Shown here in pieces: positions 18,833 to 25,699 of a stretch of DNA of 64,000 nt. The notes beneath the pieces are model-generated. The model searched no databases, was not told the DNA's origin, and was given only the letters and a program-made list of their open reading frames with translations. Numbering within the stretch: the stretch's first letter is position 1; each line of letters starts with the position of its first letter. Location of the stretch: the NCBI GenBank assembly GCA_934154805.1, contig CAKPGM010000009.1:1-64000 (forward strand). Reading direction: 5' to 3'. The stretch comes from an uncultured Clostridia bacterium (GTDB taxonomy: Bacteria; Bacillota; Clostridia; TANB77; CAG-508). The position numbers and the translations under genes are program-made.

Positions 18833-19111
18833 ATGTTGAATAGTTTAAAAATTTCTTATAAAACTCTAATTTCGATTTTTGGTTTTAATTTGAACGAAAA
18901 AGCTAAAAAGATTATGAGTATTGGAATAAAAATTTCTTTTGTTTTGACATTGTTTGGAACACTGCTTATGTCATTATACATAACTACAAATCCAGCTTAC
19001 ATATTATTTGATTTAGGAACTAATTTATTCAAGTCCGGAACTTGTTTTATTTCTATGTTTATAGTATGTGGATATTCTTTTAGTAAAATTTGCAAAGATT
19101 TAAAAAGATAG
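18833..19111 (+). CDS. Small membrane protein, 92 aa, unknown
   Basis: The start is an ATG with AAGGAGAA 8 nt upstream. The protein has two hydrophobic segments: IGIKISFVLTLFGTLLMSLYI (residues about 30-50; shown as separate parts IGIKISFVLT and LFGTLLMSLYI) and a second one around CFISMFIVCGYSF. Both termini are basic (...KICKDLKR at the end). I do not recognise the family. The position between rpsT and gatB gives no clear hint, though many Clostridia keep spore genes near rpsT. It shares the terminator at 19141 with gatB. Confidence 0.7.
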   Translation: MLNSLKISYKTLISIFGFNLNEKAKKIMSIGIKISFVLTLFGTLLMSLYITTNPAYILFDLGTNLFKSGTCFISMFIVCGYSFSKICKDLKR

Positions 19112-19140
19112 CCTCCTTCACCCACTTATGAGTAAAATGA

Positions 19141-19178
19141 AACTCCAAATATAAAAATTTGGAGTTCTGATTTTTTAT
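19141..19178. terminator. Bidirectional terminator
   Basis: AACTCCAAAT pairs with ATTTGGAGTT around 6 nt, with T-rich flanks on both strands. It serves the small membrane protein gene and gatB. Confidence 0.8.
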
Positions 19179-20626
19179 TTATTTAATTCTTCTATGAACA
19201 TTTTGTTCAACATTTGTGGATTTGCTTTTCCCTTTGTTTGTTTCATTGCTTGTCCTACTAAGAATCCTAATGCTCTATCTTTTCCTGCTTTGTAGTCTGC
19301 TATTGACTGAGGATTTGCCTCTAATATTTGCATTACTACTTCTTTTATTGCTCCTTCATCAGATATCTGAATCCAGCCTTTCTCCTTAATTATTTCTTCT
19401 GGCATTTTCATAGTTTCTTTATTATAAGTAAATAATTCTTCTAGAACTTTTTTACCTATTGCAGAACTTATTGTTCCTTTGTCTATTAATTCCACAAGTT
19501 GTGCTAATTCTTTTCCTGTAAATGGTATGTTTTCTGGCTCTAATTCTTCTTCGTTTAATATACGAGAAATATCTGATAATATCCAGTTTGCAACTGCTTT
19601 TGCATTTCCACATATTTTTTCTGCTTCTTCAAATAAGTTTGATAAATATTTTGATGCTGTTAATAATCTTGCATCTTTCTCAGAAAGTTTGTATTCAGAC
19701 ATATATCTTGCCTTTCTGCTTTCTGGAAGTTCTGGCAATGTTTTTCTAATATCTTCTACATATTGATCTGATAATCTTATTGCTACTAAGTCTGGCTCTG
19801 GGAAATATCTGTAATCTTGAGCCTCTTCTTTATCTCTCATAGAGAAAGTTTTTCCAGATACATCATCCCATCTTAATGTTTCCTGATATATTTTGTTGCC
19901 TTTTTCTAATTCATCTATTTGTCTTTCTATCTCGTATTCAATTCCTCTTGTGATAGATTTAAATGAGTTCATATTTTTCATCTCTGTACGTGTTCCAAAT
20001 GGTGTTCCTTTTTTGTGAACTGATACATTGACATCTGCTCTAAATGAGCCTTCTTGCATCTTACAATCTGATACTTCTATATATTCAAGTGTTGATTTTA
20101 GTTTTTTTAGATATCTGTCCGCTTCTTTTGCTGACCTTAAATCTGGCTCTGATACTATTTCTATAAGTGGTACTCCAGCTCTATTTAAATCAACTAAACT
20201 TCCTCCGCTGAACTCATTATGATTTAACTTACCAGCATCTTCTTCTATATGAATTCTTAATATTCTTACTTGTTTTTCGTTTCCTTCATCGTCTTCTATT
20301 TCTATATATCCATGATTGCAAAGTGGTTTATCAAACTGTGATATCTGATAAGATTTTGGTAAGTCTGGATAGAAGTAATTTTTTCTATCATTTTTGCTGT
20401 CTTTTGCTATTGAACAATTTGTTGCAAGTCCTGCTCTTACAGCATACTCCACAACCTTTTCATTTAATACAGGTAAAGTTCCTGGCATCGCCATACAAAC
20501 TGGACAAGTGTGTGTATTTGGTTCTGCACCAAATTCTGTTGAACAGCTACAAAATATTTTTGTTTTTGTAGAAAGCTCTGCGTGAACTTCTAATCCTATG
20601 ACTGCTTCATATTCTTCTCTTGCCAT
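19175..20626 (-). CDS. gatB: Aspartyl/glutamyl-tRNA amidotransferase subunit B
   Basis: GatB is the 483-aa kinase-transferase subunit that activates Glu- or Asp-mischarged tRNA for amidation. Features seen are the N-terminal AVIGLEVHAEL, the zinc-binding cysteines in FCSCSTEF and CPVCMAMPG, the catalytic core DLNRAGVPLIEIV and RTEMKNMNSF, and the C-terminal YqeY-like tail for tRNA binding. It is the last gene of the gatC-kinase-gatA-gatB operon, 18 nt after gatA. Confidence 0.97.
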   Translation of the reverse strand: MAREEYEAVIGLEVHAELSTKTKIFCSCSTEFGAEPNTHTCPVCMAMPGTLPVLNEKVVEYAVRAGLATNCSIAKDSKNDRKNYFYPDLPKSYQISQFDKPLCNHGYIEIEDDEGNEKQVRILRIHIEEDAGKLNHNEFSGGSLVDLNRAGVPLIEIVSEPDLRSAKEADRYLKKLKSTLEYIEVSDCKMQEGSFRADVNVSVHKKGTPFGTRTEMKNMNSFKSITRGIEYEIERQIDELEKGNKIYQETLRWDDVSGKTFSMRDKEEAQDYRYFPEPDLVAIRLSDQYVEDIRKTLPELPESRKARYMSEYKLSEKDARLLTASKYLSNLFEEAEKICGNAKAVANWILSDISRILNEEELEPENIPFTGKELAQLVELIDKGTISSAIGKKVLEELFTYNKETMKMPEEIIKEKGWIQISDEGAIKEVVMQILEANPQSIADYKAGKDRALGFLVGQAMKQTKGKANPQMLNKMFIEELNK

Positions 20627-20644
20627 TATTTCTCCTTCTTTCTT

Positions 20645-22105
20645 TTATTTTTTGAATTCTGGTTTATAATTCTCTCTGAATTTTATTTTTTGTTCAAATG
20701 TATATGCTGCATTTAATATTGTACTCTCTTGGAATTTATTTCCTATTAACTGCATTCCTATTGGCATTCCAGCTTTATCGACTCCACATGGAACAGAAAT
20801 TGCTGTTACACCTGCTATATTTATTGATACTGTACATATATCTGCTAGATACATCTCTAATGGATTATCACATTTTGCTCCTATATCAAATGCTGTATTT
20901 GGTACTACTGGTGTTAATAATACATCATATTTAGCAAAGTTCTTATCGAATTCATTTTTTACAAATGTACGAACTTTTTGAGCTTTTTTGTAATATGCAT
21001 CATAATATCCTGATGATAACACATATGTTCCAAGTATTATTCTTCTTTTAACTTCTGGTCCAAATCCTTCACTTCTAGAATTTATAAATAATTCTTTTAA
21101 GTCTTTGTAATCCTTAGCTCTATAACCATAGCGAATTCCGTCAAATCTTCCTAAGTTCGAGCTAGCTTCTGCACAGGCAATTATATAATAAGTTGCTAAC
21201 GCATATTCAGATACATCTAGTGAACATTCTTCTACAATTGCTCCCATTTGCTTATATGTTTCTATTGCTTCTTCTAGTTTTGCTTTGACTTCTTCATTTA
21301 TTCCTTCTCCAAAGAATTCCTTTGGTACTCCTATTCTTAGTCCTTTCACATCATTTTTTAAAACTTTTAGATAATCAACTTTTTCTCTGTCAGCTGATGT
21401 TGAATCTTTTTCATCATTTCCTGCAATTATATTAAGAAGTGCTGCACAGTCTTTAACGTCTTTAGTTATTGGTCCTATCTGGTCAAGTGATGAAGCAAAT
21501 GCTACAAGTCCATATCTTGATACTAAACCATATGTTGGCTTTAGTCCAACCACTCCGCAGAAAGATGCTGGCTCTCTTATTGAACCACCTGTATCAGATC
21601 CTAATGCCCAAGGAACCATATTTGCTGCAACAGCAGCTGCTGAACCTCCTGATGATCCACCTGGAACTTTATTCAAATTCCAAGGATTATGAGTAATCTT
21701 TATTGCAGAGTTCTCTGTTGAGCTTCCCATTGCAAACTCATCTAAATTTAATTTTCCTAAGCTAATGATTTGCTCATTTTTTAATTTTTCTACAACTGTT
21801 GCGTCATATGGAGCCACAAAGTTCTCTAATATTTTAGAAGCACAAGTTGTTTTTACTCCTGTTTGGCAAAGGTTATCCTTTAATCCTATTGGAATTCCTG
21901 CGAATTTACTCTTTCTTGGATTTGCATCTATTTCTTTTGCTTCTTGCAAAGCTGATTCACAAGTATTTGTTATAAAAGCTTGTACATCATTTTCTTTTTC
22001 ATTTATTCTCTCTGAGTATGCTTTTACTATTTCTTCTGATGTCAATTCTTTTTTATCTAATTTCTCTATCAATTCACAAACTGTAAGATTTGTAATGTCT
22101 CCCAT
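20645..22105 (-). CDS. gatA: Glutamyl-tRNA(Gln) amidotransferase subunit A
   Basis: GatA is the 486-aa amidase subunit that releases ammonia from glutamine for GatB. The amidase-signature triad is visible: Lys in GLKDNLC, and cis-Ser and Ser in [14 protein letters not shown] with [12 protein letters not shown]. The length is normal. It lies between the inserted P-loop kinase gene (21 nt upstream) and gatB. GatCAB implies that the organism makes Gln-tRNA and/or Asn-tRNA by the indirect route. Confidence 0.97.
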   Translation of the reverse strand: MGDITNLTVCELIEKLDKKELTSEEIVKAYSERINEKENDVQAFITNTCESALQEAKEIDANPRKSKFAGIPIGLKDNLCQTGVKTTCASKILENFVAPYDATVVEKLKNEQIISLGKLNLDEFAMGSSTENSAIKITHNPWNLNKVPGGSSGGSAAAVAANMVPWALGSDTGGSIREPASFCGVVGLKPTYGLVSRYGLVAFASSLDQIGPITKDVKDCAALLNIIAGNDEKDSTSADREKVDYLKVLKNDVKGLRIGVPKEFFGEGINEEVKAKLEEAIETYKQMGAIVEECSLDVSEYALATYYIIACAEASSNLGRFDGIRYGYRAKDYKDLKELFINSRSEGFGPEVKRRIILGTYVLSSGYYDAYYKKAQKVRTFVKNEFDKNFAKYDVLLTPVVPNTAFDIGAKCDNPLEMYLADICTVSINIAGVTAISVPCGVDKAGMPIGMQLIGNKFQESTILNAAYTFEQKIKFRENYKPEFKK

Positions 22106-22126
22106 TTTCGTCCTCCTTGTATAAAT

Positions 22127-22711
22127 TTATTTTTCTTGCCACTCTAGCATATTTTTTATCTCTTCTTTTACCACTTTTTCATCTCTACAATTATCAAGTT
22201 TGACAACATTGATTTTTGGATACTTTTCAGCTATTTCGTCTGCCATTTTCAAATATGCATTTTGTTGATTTATACTACTCTGTTTATTAAATTTTGCATA
22301 AGCATTTTTTGCTTTTCCCGCTCTATTTAATCTCTTCTCAAATTCGTTCTCATCACTTAAGTATAGCGTAATATAATAAATTTCGAAGTCCATATTAGCA
22401 AGTCTATTTAATAATTTTTCATATATATCGCTAAAAGTATATTCTTTAAATCCCAATCTGCAATAAATTTCTTCTGTAAAAAATGTTCTATCAAACAATA
22501 AATTAATACTCATATTTTGTAATTTTTCGATATAATCTACTAAATCAATATACATTTTTTCTGATTTTGCTCTGCCTGTTGGTGTTGAATCTGCTGTTCC
22601 ACTTAATCTATATAGATTTGTATATGGAATTGCGTGTCTTATATAATCTGTTATTGTAGTTTTTCCTGCTCCTTGAGCTCCCTCTACTATTATTATTTTA
22701 GAATTTGCCAT
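22127..22711 (-). CDS. P-loop (deoxy)nucleoside/thymidylate kinase-like protein
   Basis: The 194-aa protein begins with Walker A in IIIVEGAQGAGKTT and has an LLFDRTFFTEEIY segment like the DRxxxS motif of deoxynucleoside and thymidylate kinases, followed by a lid-like basic segment (EKRLNRAGKAK). The family suggests phosphorylation of a nucleoside or nucleotide, but the substrate is unknown and it may act on another small molecule. It is unusual in lying inside the gat operon, between gatC (21 nt) and gatA (21 nt). The even spacing and good ribosome binding sites suggest a stable arrangement. Confidence 0.75.
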   Translation of the reverse strand: MANSKIIIVEGAQGAGKTTITDYIRHAIPYTNLYRLSGTADSTPTGRAKSEKMYIDLVDYIEKLQNMSINLLFDRTFFTEEIYCRLGFKEYTFSDIYEKLLNRLANMDFEIYYITLYLSDENEFEKRLNRAGKAKNAYAKFNKQSSINQQNAYLKMADEIAEKYPKINVVKLDNCRDEKVVKEEIKNMLEWQEK

Positions 22712-22732
22712 ATGTTCTTCACTCCTTATATT

Positions 22733-23017
22733 TTACATTACCTTTGGTATTTTAAACATTCCTCTTTCTTGCTCTGGTGCATTTTGTAAAAGTCCATCGT
22801 GGTTTTCAAAAACTTTTACTTCGTCTTTTCTAAAGACATTGCATCTTTCATTTTCTCCAATAGTTTCCTCTAATCCATCTACTGGAGCTTTATTTACTAC
22901 ATCTGCAAAGTTTAAAATCTCTTGTAAGTTTTCTAAATATTTATCTACTTCATTTTCTTCTAATTTAAGACTTGCAAGTTTTGCTATATGCAATAATTCC
23001 TCTTTACTAACTTTCAT
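22733..23017 (-). CDS. gatC: Glutamyl-tRNA(Gln) amidotransferase subunit C
   Basis: GatC is the 94-aa clamp that wraps GatA and GatB. The sequence shows the family pattern: an N-terminal helix (KEELLHIAKLASLKLEENEV), a central segment (NFADVVNKAPVDGLEET) and the C-terminal LLQNAPEQERGMFKIPKVM, shown by its key part APEQERGMFKIPKV. It is the first gene of the operon, behind the promoter at 23052-23080. Confidence 0.95.
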   Translation of the reverse strand: MKVSKEELLHIAKLASLKLEENEVDKYLENLQEILNFADVVNKAPVDGLEETIGENERCNVFRKDEVKVFENHDGLLQNAPEQERGMFKIPKVM

Positions 23018-23051
23018 TTCTATCAGTCCTTTCGCTCTTAAAGTCTATACT

Positions 23052-23080
23052 ATTATATAATTTTTTTGTCAGATAAACAA
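23052..23080 (-). promoter_or_regulatory. Promoter of the gatC operon
   Basis: On the minus strand TTGTTT (23075-23080) and TATAAT (23052-23057) are separated by 17 bp, 35 nt before gatC. There is no room for a T-box leader. Confidence 0.65.
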
Positions 23081-23125
23081 GCAATTATAGGCAATTTCTC
23101 AATATTTTTTTAATTTTTTGCATAA

Positions 23126-23234
23126 AAAATGACCGTCTTAATGTAACTAACATTAAAACGGCGAAGTTTAAAAAAAAATTTATAGAAAAACATTATACAA
23201 GAATTGGTTGTTTCCAATTTTTTTATCTTGTACG
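23126..23234 (-). ncRNA. Putative ~108-nt small RNA divergent from the OLE RNA
   Basis: On the minus strand a strong promoter (TTGACA 23264-23269, TATAAT 23240-23245, 18-bp spacer) is followed by a transcript with a 5' hairpin (TACAAGA...AATTGG/CCAATT...TCTTGTA). It ends in a canonical terminator: CCGTTTTAATGT with its complement at 23133-23161, then ATTTTTT. No credible reading frame with a ribosome binding site lies inside. The complete promoter-to-terminator unit sits in the gap between gatC and the OLE RNA gene. It could also act mainly as a terminator or spacer element. I recognise no family. Confidence 0.5.
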
Positions 23235-23339
23235 AACTTATTATAAAACAATTCGTTATAAAATGTCAAGTATTTTTTTAATTTTTTAATACATTTTCTA
23301 AAATGAAATACACTGGAATATTTTGTCGAACGTTTTTCC

Positions 23340-23368
23340 TTGATTTATTTTAAATTATATGTTATAAT
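23340..23368 (+). promoter_or_regulatory. Promoter of the OLE RNA-oapA unit
   Basis: TTGATT (23340-23345) and TATAAT (23363-23368) are separated by 17 bp, which places the transcript start near 23375, exactly at the predicted first helix. TTTTGTCGAA (23321-23330), a perfect Spo0A-box-like sequence, lies 9 bp upstream of the -35. One such match could arise by chance. Confidence 0.7.
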
Positions 23369-23374
23369 ACAATT

Positions 23375-23893
23375 GATGGTGCATTATTCTAGTAATGCTT
23401 TCTATTATGAGGGTGGGGCTAAAAATCCACTAAAGGGCACATCGTTGAAGTTCCTTGTTTGTGCGCGAAATGCCAGTTTTGTGTGTTTGCAGGGAGTAAG
23501 ATTCTAGGGAAATGTGTAATGGCATACATATTCCAACCCTATTATCGCGGAGGCTTAAAAAAGAACTACATTTTAAGTATAACCTATGTTTTTATACATA
23601 GCGTAGCCTGTCTTGAGTGACTGTATTGGGATTATAATTTATCTTTTATATGAAATTACTGTTGCAAAAGGGACTAATCTTAGAAAAGTATTCCAAGGAA
23701 AACTTCTAGAATGTTTGTTTCATTAGAAGCATAGAATTATAGGGATTAAGGTACGGATTTAAGTGGCAATCTGGCATTCCTGATAACCGGAATATTTGCT
23801 TTAAAAGGAAACTGCTTTATAGTAATGTAAAGTAGCAAATAGAGAAATTCGGCTAGACCTCAAACCGTAAAATTTACTTATAATTTTACCATC
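23375..23893 (+). ncRNA. OLE RNA (ornate large extremophilic RNA)
   Basis: This is a ~519-nt gene-free, GC-richer stretch with dense helical potential, directly upstream of an oapA homologue on the same strand. The ends pair: GATGGT (23375-23380) with ACCATC (23888-23893). Inside I see GCATTA/TAATGC; TAGGG...CCCTA enclosing ATGTGT/ATACAT; AGGCT...AGCCT enclosing CTATGT/ACATAG; CTTCTA/TAGAAG; TACGG...CCGTA enclosing ATTCC/GGAAT; and CTGCTTTA/TAAAGTAG. The size, structure and following gene fit OLE RNA, which forms a membrane-bound complex with OapA and is linked in Alkalihalobacillus halodurans to cold, alcohol and Mg2+ stress. I cannot run the covariance model. It lacks signatures of RNase P RNA, tmRNA, SRP RNA and group I/II introns. 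Confidence 0.83.
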
Positions 23894-23924
23894 TATATCA
23901 TTTTTTTAGAAAGATTAATAATTA

Positions 23925-24512
23925 ATGGATTCAGAAAACAAAGAAATAAATTCAAAAAAAACAAACAAAGATGCCAAAAAGTCAGCTAACAACTCTAATG
24001 TAAAATGGATTGTTAGCGTTTTTGTTACGACATTTATATTGTCGATAACTTTTTCATTTATATCAACAAATGCAATTAGCAATTTATCACTTTTCCCCGC
24101 AATTTTAATTTTATTGCTAGTAATTATAATAGGTATAGTATTTGATATTATTGCTGTTGCGGTTACTGTTGCTGACGAAGATGAATTTCACGCAAAAGCT
24201 AGTAAAAGAGTTACAGGTGCAAAAACATCAGTTAAACTTATTCGTAATTCAGCCAAAGTTGCTAACTTCGGTTCTGATATAGTCGGTGATATATGTGGAG
24301 TTTTAAGTGGTTCTATAAGTGCTTTAATTGCTTTAAAAATTGGTTCAATATATAACCTATCTGTAGATTTACAATTTATTATAAGTGCTGTTGTTGCTGC
24401 TGTTACTGTTGGTGGAAAAGCTATTGGTAAGAATATTGCAACAGAAAACTCTACAAAAATTGTTCACGCAGTTGCAAATGTTTTGAATAAATTACATTTA
24501 AATAAAAAATAA
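23925..24512 (+). CDS. oapA: OLE-associated membrane protein OapA
   Basis: The 195-aa protein has a basic cytoplasmic N-terminus (residues 1-26), hydrophobic segments at about 27-48 and 55-83, and two more at about 131-142 and 149-162. Family motifs I recognise are FDIIAVAVTVADEDEFHA followed by the KRVTGAK segment (to residue 100), NFGSDIVGDICGVLSG (114-129) and TVGGKAIGK (161-169). OapA binds OLE RNA as a dimer and brings it to the membrane. No terminator separates the RNA from this gene, so both are probably on one transcript. The start has a weak ribosome binding site (AGAAAG), so translation may be low or structure-dependent. Confidence 0.87.
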   Translation: MDSENKEINSKKTNKDAKKSANNSNVKWIVSVFVTTFILSITFSFISTNAISNLSLFPAILILLLVIIIGIVFDIIAVAVTVADEDEFHAKASKRVTGAKTSVKLIRNSAKVANFGSDIVGDICGVLSGSISALIALKIGSIYNLSVDLQFIISAVVAAVTVGGKAIGKNIATENSTKIVHAVANVLNKLHLNKK

Positions 24513-24518
24513 AAATAT

Positions 24519-24560
24519 CAAGAGTAGGTTCAGTTCATTCTGTTCCTACTCTTGTTTTTT
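24519..24560. terminator. Bidirectional terminator between oapA and the deacetylase
   Basis: CAAGAGTAGG pairs with CCTACTCTTG around a 16-nt loop, then TTTTTT on the plus strand; an A-rich tract on the other side gives T's for the minus strand. Confidence 0.85.
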
Positions 24561-25401
24561 AATCTCTATATTTAAAACTTCTATATTCTATTTTTAATAT
24601 TATTTTCCATACCGGATTATTTAATGGATATGATCTATGTAGTCCTGCTAAGTTAAGCGTATTACTTCTATTTATCTTGTTGTCTGTTAAGTTTTGTATG
24701 TATCCTTCTTTTCCCATTACATCAAGCTCTTCGCTTGTACATAACCCATATGGATAGGTAAATACTTTTAGCATATTCTCATCTTGTAAATTATTTTTCA
24801 AGTTTTCATATGCCTGATTAGTTTGTTTTACTAATTCTTCAGTTGTTACTTCATCATATTTACAATGTGTTAATCCGTGTGAATATATAGAAATTAGTCC
24901 ACTATCATGCATTTCCTTTGCTTCTTCCCAAGTATAATATCCTGGTATTCCAACACAGTCATCTATTAAAAACGATGTCATTGGTATATTATATTTTTTT
25001 GCTATTCTATATGCATTCTTATATATTCCTTCATAACCATCATCAAATGTGATTAGATAACTTCTTTTATAAATTGCTTTTTTACCTTCTTTGTAATCAA
25101 CTAAATCTTGATAACTTATTGGTTTATACCCCAATTTTGTTAATCCTACAATCTGCTTCTCAAATGTTTCCGTTGTCGATTGCATATAGTCATATTCTAT
25201 TTGGCTTTCATCATCAACAATGTCATGATATACAAATACTGGTATCTTTAGATTTTTTTCTCCGATATAGTAAGTTTTATTAACTGTAATGGCTTCATAT
25301 ACTATAAAGCTTATTATTAAAATTATTATTGCTATTAATATTGATAATAGAACTTTTTGAGTTCTATTCATTTTTCTTGATTGTTCATTTGTCTTTTTCA
25401 T
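24559..25401 (-). CDS. Polysaccharide deacetylase (NodB/CE4 family), membrane-anchored
   Basis: The 280-aa protein has one N-terminal membrane segment (about residues 16-40), then a CE4 domain: PVFVYHDIVDD, the catalytic base motif LITFDDGYEGIY (TFDDG), the zinc ligands in YSHGLTHCKYD (SHxxxH) and the substrate-groove motif FTYPYGL (RxxxPYG-like). Such enzymes de-N-acetylate peptidoglycan or an exopolysaccharide outside the membrane. It is the third gene of the beta-propeller/DUF4190/deacetylase unit. Confidence 0.88.
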   Translation of the reverse strand: MKKTNEQSRKMNRTQKVLLSILIAIIILIISFIVYEAITVNKTYYIGEKNLKIPVFVYHDIVDDESQIEYDYMQSTTETFEKQIVGLTKLGYKPISYQDLVDYKEGKKAIYKRSYLITFDDGYEGIYKNAYRIAKKYNIPMTSFLIDDCVGIPGYYTWEEAKEMHDSGLISIYSHGLTHCKYDEVTTEELVKQTNQAYENLKNNLQDENMLKVFTYPYGLCTSEELDVMGKEGYIQNLTDNKINRSNTLNLAGLHRSYPLNNPVWKIILKIEYRSFKYRD

Positions 25402-25434
25402 TTTCTATTTATGTCCTCTTTCTTGTAATTATTT

Positions 25435-25698
25435 TTATGCTGCAGCTATTAATACTAGAAGCACCATTGATATATATAGGAAAGCACATAGTGAAAGTCC
25501 TACTATTCCGGTAATTAATCCTGCTTTTCCTAATTTGCTTCCTAAACTTCTCGCTGTCTTTGCTCCAAATATTATAGCTAAAATTCCTGTTGGAATACAT
25601 ATGTACCAAAATAAATTAAACACTATTGATACTATTCCTAATGTTAGTGCTGCTACACACATCCCAGTTTGTTTCTTTTCTTTTACTTCTTCAGCCAT
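25435..25698 (-). CDS. DUF4190-like small membrane protein
   Basis: The 87-aa protein has a charged N-terminus (MAEEVKEKKQTG), then two hydrophobic hairpin segments with the DUF4190 pattern A(L)LGIxS...PxGIxAIIFG (seen as CIPTGILAIIFGAKTARSLG) and GKAGLITGIVGLSL. The function of the family is unknown; it is common near signalling and envelope proteins. The ATG lies 1 nt after the beta-propeller gene stop, with GGGGAAA inside that gene, so it is translationally coupled. Confidence 0.75.
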   Translation of the reverse strand: MAEEVKEKKQTGMCVAALTLGIVSIVFNLFWYICIPTGILAIIFGAKTARSLGSKLGKAGLITGIVGLSLCAFLYISMVLLVLIAAA

Positions 25699-25699
25699 T

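Noticed and set aside
22733..23080. T-box riboswitch in front of gatC
   Set aside because: The promoter is only 35 nt from the start codon, leaving no room for a T-box, and no T-box core sequence is visible.
23133..23212. A 27-codon open frame inside the putative small RNA
   Set aside because: It has no ribosome binding site and runs through the terminator stem, so it is most likely not translated.
23375..23893. RNase P RNA, tmRNA, SRP RNA or an intron as an explanation of the structured region
   Set aside because: No RNase P core, tmRNA tag/acceptor end, SRP core or group II domain V sequence is visible, while an OapA-like gene follows directly.
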